Of a DNA stretch of 64,000 bases, positions 49,842-58,598 are shown piece by piece. Where the stretch lies: positions 1 through 64,000 of the forward strand of contig CANRSX010000013.1 in assembly GCA_947642555.1 (NCBI GenBank), written 5' to 3'. Every line of letters begins with the position of its first letter. The stretch's first letter is position 1. The position numbers and the translations under genes are program-made. The notes under the pieces were generated by a model. That model was given only the letters and a program-made list of their open reading frames with translations. It did not search any database and was not told the origin of the DNA. This DNA is from an uncultured Roseburia sp. (lineage in GTDB: Bacteria > Bacillota > Clostridia > Lachnospirales > Lachnospiraceae).

Positions 49842-50552
49842 ATGAGAATAATCAAAGCAGCAGACTATGAGGAAGTCAGCAGGCGGGCAGCCATGCTGAT
49901 CGCAGCGCAGGTACTGATGAAGCCGGATGCGGTGCTGGGCCTTGCCACGGGATCTTCCCCGGTCGGGACCTATGAGAATCTTGTTGCATGGCACAAAGCC
50001 GGTTATCTGGATTTTTCCGGGGTGACATCGGTAAACCTTGACGAGTATGTCGGACTTGAGGGGACAAACGATCAGAGCTACCGCTTTTTTATGAATGAGC
50101 ATCTGTTTTCACACATCAACATTCCGGTGGAGCGCACGCATGTGCCGAACGGCCTTGCGGCGGATGTCGCGGCGGAGGGAAAGGCGTACGACGCGATGAT
50201 CGCGGCGCTTGGGGGGATTGACCTGCAGCTGCTTGGGATCGGAAATAACGGCCATGTCGGCTTTAATGAGCCGGCGGACGTCTTTACGGAAGAGACGCAC
50301 CTGGTGGATTTAAAGGAAGATACGATCGAGGCGAACGCGCGCTTTTTCGCCTCCCGTGACGAGGTGCCGCGCCAGGCGCTGACCATGGGACTCGGCGGGA
50401 TCATGCGGGCGAAAAAAGTGCTTCTGATCGCGAACGGCGAGGCGAAGGCGCGGATCATCGAGCGCGCGGTGAACGGGCCGGTGACGCCGCAGGTTCCGGC
50501 GTCGATCCTTCAGCTGCATCCGGACTGCACGATCATTTATTCGGAACGCTAG
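49842..50552 (+). CDS. nagB: Glucosamine-6-phosphate deaminase
   Basis: A 236-residue NagB enzyme converting glucosamine-6-phosphate to fructose-6-phosphate and ammonia. Motifs: LGLATGSSPVGTYENL, VNLDEYVGL, LGIGNNGHVGFNEP and TMGLGGIM. It starts 14 bases after efp and is probably co-transcribed. It lacks the C-terminal allosteric extension of the E. coli enzyme, as is usual in Firmicutes. Confidence 0.95.
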   Translation: MRIIKAADYEEVSRRAAMLIAAQVLMKPDAVLGLATGSSPVGTYENLVAWHKAGYLDFSGVTSVNLDEYVGLEGTNDQSYRFFMNEHLFSHINIPVERTHVPNGLAADVAAEGKAYDAMIAALGGIDLQLLGIGNNGHVGFNEPADVFTEETHLVDLKEDTIEANARFFASRDEVPRQALTMGLGGIMRAKKVLLIANGEAKARIIERAVNGPVTPQVPASILQLHPDCTIIYSER

Positions 50553-50629
50553 TACTGCATTGCGGAAGCGCTGTCTCTGCGCAGCCGCGCAGGCAGCGCT
50601 GATATCAGAGACGCTGACCGATCGGAGTA

Positions 50630-50650
50630 CCCCGGGCATGTTGCCCGGGG
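50630..50650. terminator. GC hairpin between nagB and the convergent flippase
   Basis: CCCCGGGCA and TGCCCGGGG form a 9-bp stem around a 3-base loop. A broken T-rich stretch follows. It lies between two convergent genes and probably serves both. Confidence 0.65.
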
Positions 50651-51955
50651 TTATGCTTTCTTTGAAAGAACTACTATTGTAAGAAACGCAGTCGCCATAT
50701 GGCTTAACAGGATTCCCCACAGATATCCCTTCATCCCGTAAGCGGGGATGGCAAAGAGGACGAAAAGGATCCGGATTCCGCAGGCTGCCAGGTTAAAGCA
50801 GAAGGTGAGTCCCGGATGGCCGAGCCCGTGCAGGATGCTGCTTAAGGTGGAGCTTAGGTAAAGAAACGGGCAGATCCAGCCGAGCGTGACGATAAAGGTG
50901 CCGGCGAGCGCGTTTCCAAAGAGCAGGTTTCCCAGCTTGTTTCCCGTGACGAGAAAGCCGCCGGTGCACAGGAAACCCAGGATCAGGCAGGCGCGGATCG
51001 TCTTTGCGATCGTGCGGCGGATCAGGCGGTCATCCCCGGCGGCCTTTGCCTCGGAGATCGTGGGCAGAAGCAGCACGGAGACCGAGTTCGTGACAACCGA
51101 GGGGAACATGATGATGGACATGGCCATGCCGGTTAAAATCCCGTAGACGCCGAGCGCTTCGGACGATGTGTAGCCGAAGGCTTTCAGACGGTTCGGGATC
51201 ATGACGGTCTCGTACCCGGCAAAGAGATTTAAGACCACGCGGTTTGCGGTCAGCGGGACGGCCATCACGGCGAGCCCCTTCAGACAGGCCGGGATGGAGG
51301 GCGTGCGTTTCGTGCCGCGCGGGATTTTTGCGAAGCTTATGGATACCAGGGTGCTCGCCGCCTCGCCGAGCACGATTCCCCACATCGTGATGGACAGCGG
51401 GACGGGCGTCTGCTCCCGCACATGGATACAGTAAAGCAGCCAGACGCTGCCGACGCGGACGAGCTGTTCGGTCAGCTGGCAGAGGGCCGGGACGCCGGTT
51501 TTTTTTGTGCCGTAATAATAGCCGTTGATGCAGGCGTGGATACAGCTCGGCACAAAGGAGAGGGAGAGGACGGAAAGCAGCGGCGCGCACCGGATGTCGC
51601 CGAGCCATGCAACCGCGATAAAATCCGCGTATTTCCAGATGATAAATCCTGTGAGCGCGGAGAGCAGGAGGGAGACGATGAGCCCGCAGTAAAAATAGCG
51701 TCTCGCACCTTCCGGATTTTTTTTCCCGAGCTCTGTGGACACAAAACGGGAGATTGCAGTCTGGATGCCCGCGGCCGTGACGGCAAAGCCGAGCGCCATC
51801 ACGGGGGAGAGAAGCTGATAGATTCCCAGTCCTTCTGCACCAATTGTGCGTGAGAGGAATATTCTATAGAAGAAGCCGATCAGTCGGGTGAGCACGCCGG
51901 CAAAGGTCAGAAGCAGGGTACCGGTGATAAAGGAGTTTTTTATGGTTTTGGTCAA
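50651..51955 (-). CDS. SpoVB/MurJ-like polysaccharide flippase (MOP superfamily)
   Basis: A 434-residue membrane protein with about twelve helices. The N-terminus (GTLLLTFAGVLTRLIGFFYR, IGAEGLGIYQL) is typical of SpoVB/Wzx-type lipid-linked oligosaccharide flippases. Length is shorter than SpoVB of Bacillus. The start is TTG 51955 with a GGAGA site. A sporulation role is possible but not shown. Confidence 0.85.
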   Translation of the reverse strand: MTKTIKNSFITGTLLLTFAGVLTRLIGFFYRIFLSRTIGAEGLGIYQLLSPVMALGFAVTAAGIQTAISRFVSTELGKKNPEGARRYFYCGLIVSLLLSALTGFIIWKYADFIAVAWLGDIRCAPLLSVLSLSFVPSCIHACINGYYYGTKKTGVPALCQLTEQLVRVGSVWLLYCIHVREQTPVPLSITMWGIVLGEAASTLVSISFAKIPRGTKRTPSIPACLKGLAVMAVPLTANRVVLNLFAGYETVMIPNRLKAFGYTSSEALGVYGILTGMAMSIIMFPSVVTNSVSVLLLPTISEAKAAGDDRLIRRTIAKTIRACLILGFLCTGGFLVTGNKLGNLLFGNALAGTFIVTLGWICPFLYLSSTLSSILHGLGHPGLTFCFNLAACGIRILFVLFAIPAYGMKGYLWGILLSHMATAFLTIVVLSKKA

Positions 51956-52007
51956 ACGAAATCTCCAGACAGATTTTTTTTAAATATATGTGTAAAGCGA
52001 GGGGAAA

Positions 52008-53204
52008 ATGAGTAGTCAGATTCAGAAACAGATCTATTTGGATAACGCGGCGACGACTCAGATGGCGGCGCCCGTGGAAGAAGCAATGAGACCTTACCTC
52101 AGAGAAAATTTTGGAAACGCGTCGACCATGTACGGATACGGGGAGACGGCAAGGGAGGCGATGGAGACGGCGCGGGCGCAGATCGCGCGCTCGTTAGAGG
52201 CGTCTCCCACCGAAATTTACTTTACCTCCGGCGGGTCGGAATCGGATAACTGGGCGATCAAGGGGATCGCGGGCGCGAAAAAGAGCGAGGGACGCCATAT
52301 TATAACGACAAAGATCGAACATCATGCGGTGTTAAATTCCTGCGCCTATCTGGAAAAGCTGGGCTATCAGGTCACATACTTAGACGTCGATGCGTACGGA
52401 CTGGTGTCCCCGGAGGCCGTCGCGGACGCCATCCGCCCGGATACCACGCTGATCTCCGTCATGTTCGGAAATAATGAGATCGGGACGATCGAGCCCGTCA
52501 TGCAGATCGGGAAAATCGCGCGGGAGCACAGGGTACTGTTTCACACGGACGCCGTACAGGCATATGCGCAGCTGCCGATCTCCGTGCGGCAGTATCCCGT
52601 GGATCTGTTAAGCGCGAGCGCGCACAAATTTCACGGGCCCAAGGGCGTGGGCTTCCTCTACGTGCGGGAGGGGACGCCGCTGCCGTCATTTATTCACGGC
52701 GGCGGGCAGGAGAAGGGAAAGCGCGCGGGCACGGAAAATATTGCAGGGATCGTCGGGATGGGAAAAGCGGCGGAGCTGGCGTTTTCCGACCTGCGGCAGC
52801 GCGTGCAGCGCGAGATCATGCTGCGCAATTACCTGATGGAAAAAATCACCCATGAAATTCCGGGCGCGCGGATCAACGGGCACCGCACGAAACGCCTTCC
52901 GGGAAACGTAAATGTGAGCTTTCAGGATGTGGACGGGGCGTCGCTCCTGATCCTTCTGGAGGAGGACGGGATCTGTGCGTCCGGCGGATCCGCGTGCAAT
53001 ACCGGGGAGAGCCGTGTGTCGTATGTGATCGAGGCGATCGGCGCGCCGGAGGAATACGCCGCGGGGACGATCCGCCTGACGCTGTGCGGACAGACGACGA
53101 GGCGGGACGTGGATCTTGCGGTGGAATCCTTAAAACAGAATGTGGCGAGGCTTAAGCCCGTGCAGGGTCCGGGCAGCGGGGGAGCATCAGCGGGCGTCCG
53201 GTGA
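52008..53204 (+). CDS. Cysteine desulfurase (NifS/IscS type)
   Basis: A 398-residue PLP enzyme that removes sulfur from cysteine. It begins with the family signature IYLDNAATT; PLP-binding Lys207 is in SASAHKFHGP; the persulfide-forming Cys330 is in GGSACNTG. It could supply Fe-S clusters or tRNA thiolation; no iscU or thiI is adjacent. It lies 77 bases upstream of the TIR-Sel1 gene, which may be coincidental. Confidence 0.93.
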   Translation: MSSQIQKQIYLDNAATTQMAAPVEEAMRPYLRENFGNASTMYGYGETAREAMETARAQIARSLEASPTEIYFTSGGSESDNWAIKGIAGAKKSEGRHIITTKIEHHAVLNSCAYLEKLGYQVTYLDVDAYGLVSPEAVADAIRPDTTLISVMFGNNEIGTIEPVMQIGKIAREHRVLFHTDAVQAYAQLPISVRQYPVDLLSASAHKFHGPKGVGFLYVREGTPLPSFIHGGGQEKGKRAGTENIAGIVGMGKAAELAFSDLRQRVQREIMLRNYLMEKITHEIPGARINGHRTKRLPGNVNVSFQDVDGASLLILLEEDGICASGGSACNTGESRVSYVIEAIGAPEEYAAGTIRLTLCGQTTRRDVDLAVESLKQNVARLKPVQGPGSGGASAGVR

Positions 53205-53281
53205 AGCTGCGGATTTGTCATGTTGTATTTTCCACGGTTTCGAGATACAATAGGTGCAGAACAAAAGAAGGGGAGACGACG

Positions 53282-54919
53282 ATGGAGACGGTGACCGGCA
53301 AAAAGGAATACTTAAGACTGTTAAAAGACGGGTGGGTGAAGGATGAGCCGTACGTGTTTATCAGCTACGCCAGCCGGGACTGGGAGCAGGTGTATCCCGC
53401 GGTGCTGGCCTTGAGGGCGCTTGGGATCAATGTCTTTATAGACGTGGAATTTATGGAAAACCAGTCTGCCGGCTGGCTGGACAATTTCCAGGATCAGATG
53501 ATCTGGAATATGGACTGCATGGGGATCGTCACGTTTTTAAGTATAAACTACATGAGAAGTTATGCCTGCCTCATGGAACAGCTGGCTAACCGCACCAGCA
53601 CCATGAAGGAGAGAAGGGGAGGCCCGCTTCCCGTTTTTTATATGGCGCTGGAGCCAGAGATGGAGACCGTTCAGCGGATGAAAACCTATATTTACAGCCA
53701 GGATGTGGCAAAGGGAGGCCGGGAGCGGGTGAAAATGCAGCCGCCGGAGACAGCGCTGTTTCAGGAGTTTATCTTAAAATGCGGCTATGACCGGTATCCG
53801 GACGCGGAATCGGTGAGAACGATGTTAAACGAGATCCGCGACCAGCACGCTGTGGTCACGAAGGCGTACTGGCTGATTTTCGATGATCTGGAGTATCTCA
53901 TACAGCCCTTCGGCAGCCCGGAGGAATGCGCCAGGCAGCTGGCCGGGAATTTTATCAATGATAAAAATTCCTCCATTCAGATGACGCCGTCGGAGGAATT
54001 AAAGCGGGAGACGCTGCGGCGGCTTTCCGGGGAGGATGAGCCGGCAGCGATGCCGGGAGCGCCCGGTCAGGGCCGGCCGGAAGCGGAGCCGGCCGGCAGA
54101 CCCTTCCCCTCCTGGATGGAGGAACTGTGCGACCGTGCCATGAACTGGGATCTGGAGGCGGTCTGCCAGCCCGGGATGTGGTTTGACGGAAAAGCCCTGG
54201 GACAGGAGACCGGTCCGGTGGTCCGGGCCTTTCTCACGGCGGCGGAGCAGGGATACGCGGCGGCCCAGAATGTGACCGGCCACCTCTGCCGGTGCGGCCT
54301 GGTGGACGGACAGGGAGAAGAACAGGCGGTGGAGTGGTATCGGAAAGCGGCGGTTCAGGGGTATGCGGATGCTCAGGACAACCTGGGAACCTGCTACACG
54401 GACGGGCTCGGAGTGGAGACGGATGTCGAAGAAGGCGTCCGGTGGTACCAGAGGGCGGCGGAGCAGGGATACGCCCCTGCACAGAATAATCTCGGCTACT
54501 GCTATCTCGAGGAGGAACTGGATGAGATGACGACCCGGGCCGGGGTGGAATGGTTAAGAAGCATGGCTGCCCGGGGAGATATCACGGCGGAGCGCGAGCT
54601 CGCGGGCATGTGGAAGGACGAGGGGACGGGAGCAGAAGAGACGGCGGAGGAGGAGATCCGGCGTCTGGAAATGGCGGCAGCCCGGGGGAATGCAGCGGCA
54701 CAGAACAGCCTGGGGGTATACTATGGGTACGGCATGGATGCGCTGAGTGCGGAAGGGGTGAACTGGCTGAAAAAAGCGGCGGCCCAGGGATACGCCCTGG
54801 CGCAGAGAAATCTCGGCTACTGTTATGAAAACGGGGTCGGTGTAGAGCAGGATGAGAAAATGGCGGCGGAGTGGAATCGGAAGGCAGCCGCCGGGGGATA
54901 TGTGGAGACAGAGGATTAG
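53282..54919 (+). CDS. TIR-domain protein with Sel1-like repeats
   Basis: A 545-residue protein. The N-terminal TIR domain (about 20-170) shows YVFISYASRDWEQVY, LGINVFIDVEF, MGIVTFLSINYMRSYACLME; the Glu at the end matches the position of the NADase Glu in active TIR domains. A linker rich in Pro/Gly follows, then about six Sel1-like repeats such as AAEQGYAPAQNNLGYCY and KAAAQGYALAQRNLGYCY, which usually bind proteins. It has no signal peptide. TIR proteins of bacteria often act in phage defence as NAD-cleaving effectors. ATG 53282 has GGGGAGA upstream; the longer frame to 53201 overlaps the previous gene. Confidence 0.85.
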   Translation: METVTGKKEYLRLLKDGWVKDEPYVFISYASRDWEQVYPAVLALRALGINVFIDVEFMENQSAGWLDNFQDQMIWNMDCMGIVTFLSINYMRSYACLMEQLANRTSTMKERRGGPLPVFYMALEPEMETVQRMKTYIYSQDVAKGGRERVKMQPPETALFQEFILKCGYDRYPDAESVRTMLNEIRDQHAVVTKAYWLIFDDLEYLIQPFGSPEECARQLAGNFINDKNSSIQMTPSEELKRETLRRLSGEDEPAAMPGAPGQGRPEAEPAGRPFPSWMEELCDRAMNWDLEAVCQPGMWFDGKALGQETGPVVRAFLTAAEQGYAAAQNVTGHLCRCGLVDGQGEEQAVEWYRKAAVQGYADAQDNLGTCYTDGLGVETDVEEGVRWYQRAAEQGYAPAQNNLGYCYLEEELDEMTTRAGVEWLRSMAARGDITAERELAGMWKDEGTGAEETAEEEIRRLEMAAARGNAAAQNSLGVYYGYGMDALSAEGVNWLKKAAAQGYALAQRNLGYCYENGVGVEQDEKMAAEWNRKAAAGGYVETED

Positions 54920-54931
54920 CGGGGCGGCGGG

Positions 54932-57421
54932 ATGGCAAATCAGATCGTGGAGAATAAAAAAGGCGTGATCCGCATTTCGGTCCGCAACCTGGTGGAATTT
55001 ATCCTGCGGGAGGGAGATATCGACAACCGTCGCGGAAGGATTTCCTCCACGGATGCCATGCAGGAGGGGAGCCGGATTCACCGGAAGATCCAGAAGCGCA
55101 TGGGACCGGAGTACCACGCGGAGGTTCCCTTAAAGCTCGCCATCGAGGAGGAGGATTATCAGCTTGTGATCGAGGGACGGGCGGACGGGATCCTGATCGA
55201 ACCCCGTGAAGGCGAGTCCGGGGATGCGGTGATCAAAAAGACTACGTTTGAGGATAACTATAACCGGATCGCGGTGGGGGAGGACATGCGTGTCACCATC
55301 GACGAGATCAAGGGCATGTATATGAAGCTCGAGCTGTTAAAGGAGCCCGTGGGCGTGCACCGGGCGCAGGCGATGTGTTATGCCTACATCTATGCCCTGC
55401 AGCATGACTTAAGTGAGATCGACGTGCAGATGACCTACTGCAATCTGGACACCATGGAGATGAAATACTTCCGGGAGCACTTCACCTTTGAGGCGCTGGC
55501 GGAGTGGTTTTTAAAACTGATCGGGGAGTATAAAAAGTGGGCGGATTTTCAGTTCGCGTGGCGCAACCTCCGCCAGGCATCCGTAAAAAAACTGGAATTC
55601 CCCTTTCCCTACCGGGAGGGCCAGCGGGATCTCGCGGCGGGGGTTTACCGCACCATCGCCCGGCGGAAAAATCTGTTCATCCAGGCTCCTACAGGCGTGG
55701 GTAAAACGATTTCCACGGTATTTCCGGCGGTGCGGGCCACCGGGGAGGACCTGGGGGATAAGATTTTTTACCTGACGGCAAAGACGGTCACGGGGACGGT
55801 TGCGCGCGAGGCGTTTGAGCTGCTGCGGTCAAAGGGCTACCAGGCGAAGATTTTACAGATCACGGCGAAGGAAAAGCTGTGCAGATGTGAGGAGATGGAC
55901 TGCAATCCGGTGCACTGCCCGTATGCAAAGGGGCATTATGACCGGGTAAACGACGCGGTATTTTCCCTTTTGCAGAAGGAGGATCTGTTTACCAGGGAGG
56001 TGATCTTAGAGCAGGCGGAGGAATACATGGTCTGCCCCTTTGAGATGTGTCTGGATGTGGCGACGTGGTCGGATGATATTATCTGCGACTACAACTATGT
56101 GTTCGACCCGAACGCGTATCTGAAACGCTTTTTCGCGGACGGCGTGCGGGGGGATTATATTTTTCTGGTGGACGAGGCGCACAATCTCGTGGAGCGCAGC
56201 AGGGAGATGTACAGCGCGACGATCTGCAAGGAGGATTTTCTTGCGGTAAAAAAACGGATCAAACAGTACGATCCGAAGCTGGCGAAGGATTTCGACCGAT
56301 GCAATAAAATATTGCTGGAGTATAAGCGGGCGTGCGAGCGGTATGTGGTCTGTGACGATATCGGACCGCTGATCCTTCCGCTGATCCGCCTGTTTGAGAA
56401 TCTGGACGAATTTCTACAGATGAAGACTGAATTCCCGGAGCGGAAGGAGGTCAGTGAATTTTTCCTGAATCTGCGGGATTTTCGGAATACCTATGACCTG
56501 ACGGACGACCACTATGTGATCTACACGGAGCACGGGGAGGATGGGAAATTCCGCGTGAAGCTGTTCTGCGTGGATCCCTCCCGCAACCTGCAGGAGCGGT
56601 TAAACAAGGGAAACGCGACGATCTTTTTTTCCGCGACGCTGCTGCCGGTCGGGTATTACAAGAGCCTGCTCTCGACGAAAACGGATAACTACGCAGTGTA
56701 CGCAAAAACGGCGTTTTCAAAGGAGCAGAGTCTGCTTTTAATCGGCGGTGACGTGAGCAGCCGTTACACGAGGAGAACGCCGGAGGAATTCGCGCGGATC
56801 GCGGAATATGTGCTGAAGACGGCGCAGGCGCGCAAGGGGAACTATATGGTGTTTTTCCCTTCCTATAAAATGATGCGGCAGGTGTACGAGGTGTTCTGCG
56901 GGTTGAACGGGGGAGACGCAAAGCAGGGGCTCGTCGCCTGCATCGTGCAGGAGCCGGGGATGACCGAGGCCGGACGGGAGGAATTTCTCGCGGCCTTTTC
57001 CGCGGAGGCGTCCGCCGGACGTGACCGCTCCCTCGTGGCATTCTGTGTGCTCGGCGGGATTTTCGGCGAGGGGATCGACTTAAAGCATGAGCAGCTGATC
57101 GGCGCGGTCATCGTGGGCACCGGCCTGCCGCAGGTCGGCAATGAGCGCGAGATTCTGATGAAGTATTACGACAGCCGCTCCGGCGAGGGATTTGACTACG
57201 CTTATCGTTATCCGGGAATGAATAAGGTGCTCCAGGCCGCGGGCCGCGTGATCCGCACGGTCGAGGACGCCGGCGTAATCCTGCTTTTGGACGAGCGTTT
57301 TTTACAGGGCGATTATCAGAGGCTGTTCCCAAGAGAATGGGAGCGGCGGTCGGCGGTGAGGATCGGGACGATCGAGGGGAAACTTCGGGAGTTCTGGGAG
57401 AAGGGATCGGGGAGAAACTGA
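54932..57421 (+). CDS. XPD/DinG-like Fe-S helicase with nuclease-like N-terminal domain
   Basis: An 829-residue protein. The N-terminal 210 residues resemble a Cas4/RecB-type PD-(D/E)XK domain (VIEGRADGILIE, then TIDEIKGMYM). The helicase has Walker A APTGVGKT (Lys258), an Fe-S cluster candidate with Cys residues in KLCRCEEMDCNPVHCPY and YMVCPFEMC, the DEAH box at 414-417, NATIFFSATLLPVGYY and the final motif QAAGRVIRTVEDAG. It is a 5'-3' DNA helicase by family. It begins 12 bases after the TIR-Sel1 stop, so the two are probably co-transcribed. Homologues also occur outside defence loci, so function is open. Confidence 0.9.
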   Translation: MANQIVENKKGVIRISVRNLVEFILREGDIDNRRGRISSTDAMQEGSRIHRKIQKRMGPEYHAEVPLKLAIEEEDYQLVIEGRADGILIEPREGESGDAVIKKTTFEDNYNRIAVGEDMRVTIDEIKGMYMKLELLKEPVGVHRAQAMCYAYIYALQHDLSEIDVQMTYCNLDTMEMKYFREHFTFEALAEWFLKLIGEYKKWADFQFAWRNLRQASVKKLEFPFPYREGQRDLAAGVYRTIARRKNLFIQAPTGVGKTISTVFPAVRATGEDLGDKIFYLTAKTVTGTVAREAFELLRSKGYQAKILQITAKEKLCRCEEMDCNPVHCPYAKGHYDRVNDAVFSLLQKEDLFTREVILEQAEEYMVCPFEMCLDVATWSDDIICDYNYVFDPNAYLKRFFADGVRGDYIFLVDEAHNLVERSREMYSATICKEDFLAVKKRIKQYDPKLAKDFDRCNKILLEYKRACERYVVCDDIGPLILPLIRLFENLDEFLQMKTEFPERKEVSEFFLNLRDFRNTYDLTDDHYVIYTEHGEDGKFRVKLFCVDPSRNLQERLNKGNATIFFSATLLPVGYYKSLLSTKTDNYAVYAKTAFSKEQSLLLIGGDVSSRYTRRTPEEFARIAEYVLKTAQARKGNYMVFFPSYKMMRQVYEVFCGLNGGDAKQGLVACIVQEPGMTEAGREEFLAAFSAEASAGRDRSLVAFCVLGGIFGEGIDLKHEQLIGAVIVGTGLPQVGNEREILMKYYDSRSGEGFDYAYRYPGMNKVLQAAGRVIRTVEDAGVILLLDERFLQGDYQRLFPREWERRSAVRIGTIEGKLREFWEKGSGRN

Positions 57422-57427
57422 GAGGCG

Positions 57428-58537
57428 TCAGAGGCCGGCGGCGTGCCTGCCGTACCTCTGACCGTGAAAAAGAAGCAGGGCGTAACTCAGGAAACCGGCC
57501 AGAACCGGTCTAAATAAGCTGCTGCTTTTTCTGCTGACAGGCCGAATTTCTCAATAATGCGGTCTGCTGTCTCAGAGCGGGGCAGGGATAGCTCCTGACA
57601 AAGGAGGATAAAAGCTTCGAGCCCCTGCTCCAAACCAATACGCACGCCTTCATCCCGCACCATTTTTTCCCGTTCCCATGATTTCATATAGCTGATCCCA
57701 ACCTCCTTGCTATGTCTGACGGTATCGACGAGCCGGTTCAGCTCGTCGATTGTCTGACTGGTGATATTTTCAGATTTTGTATCTTCTATATATTTTAGCA
57801 TATCGCGGAGCTCCTGGCGAGGATTTCCTTCGGTTCCTTTTGTGTAAAAGAAGATTTTTCTTGTGCCGTCCTCATAGGGGATCGTGCCGTCCTCCATGCA
57901 GCGGTTCTGGATGGTATAAACCATGCGCTTTTTATCAAACGGGTCGTAGGGAAGGATAAAGAAGATCGTGACATTCTGCAGGGTGCTGTAATCGCTGCCG
58001 GCGGAGAGGATCCGTGTGTCGATCAGGGCGTTATAGTAGCGCATCCGCTTTGGAAGAGAGCTCTTCTCAAAGGTTTTGTTCGGTTCGATGTCGTAGATGT
58101 CAGGGCGGATCTGCACGTCGTACATCTCCTGACCCGGGAGGGACGGTTCGTCGGTCACAGCCTCGATATAGGCGTCGAGACGGATTCCATGGCTTCCGGT
58201 ATCTATGCCGGGAATGGTTTTCTGCGGGATGATGGTTACCTTGCGGATGGGCCTGTTGAGGAAAACGCCGAGCAGAAGACGGGCGAAGGGTTCCCCGACA
58301 TCCTGAAATGTGAGCATTTCCTGGAAAAGAAAGTCGTCGATCAGGTTCAGATCCTCCAGCTTCCGTGGGGGCTGGCCAAAAGAAGCCTGCTGCTTCATTT
58401 CTGTGAGCCTGTGGTTTGCGGTATCAGAGATTTGTGAATCAGCGATGCCGGTGTGTGAGTTGTTTGTCATAAGTGTGGTTCCTTTCTATGTGTAAATGTT
58501 TGGTAAAGGTATATACCGGCGAAGAGCCGATGGCAGG
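57428..58537. repeat. Tandem duplication unit 1 (Rpn gene)
   Basis: About 1110 bp nearly identical to 58599-59708, offset 1171 bp. It contains one whole Rpn gene plus about 65 bases on each side. The copies differ by only a few bases, mostly at the 5' end of the gene. Confidence 0.9.
57487..58470 (-). CDS. Rpn-family PD-(D/E)XK nuclease / transposase-like protein (copy 1)
   Basis: A 327-residue protein. The family core is visible: NLIDDFLFQEMLTFQ, ILLGVFLN-like LLLGVFLNRPI, then GIRLDAYIEAV and MYDVQIRP, which supply the Asp and the (D/E)xQ pair of the Rpn nuclease fold. It also has SLPKRMRYYNALIDTRIL and FFILPYDPF. Rpn proteins are DNA endonucleases that raise RecA-independent recombination, and some act in phage defence. 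The start matches that of copy 2. Confidence 0.85.
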   Translation of the reverse strand: MTNNSHTGIADSQISDTANHRLTEMKQQASFGQPPRKLEDLNLIDDFLFQEMLTFQDVGEPFARLLLGVFLNRPIRKVTIIPQKTIPGIDTGSHGIRLDAYIEAVTDEPSLPGQEMYDVQIRPDIYDIEPNKTFEKSSLPKRMRYYNALIDTRILSAGSDYSTLQNVTIFFILPYDPFDKKRMVYTIQNRCMEDGTIPYEDGTRKIFFYTKGTEGNPRQELRDMLKYIEDTKSENITSQTIDELNRLVDTVRHSKEVGISYMKSWEREKMVRDEGVRIGLEQGLEAFILLCQELSLPRSETADRIIEKFGLSAEKAAAYLDRFWPVS

Positions 58538-58598
58538 AGTGCGGACAGACCGCAGTCCCTTGTAGATTCCGATACATGATCGGGAATAGAAAAACAGA

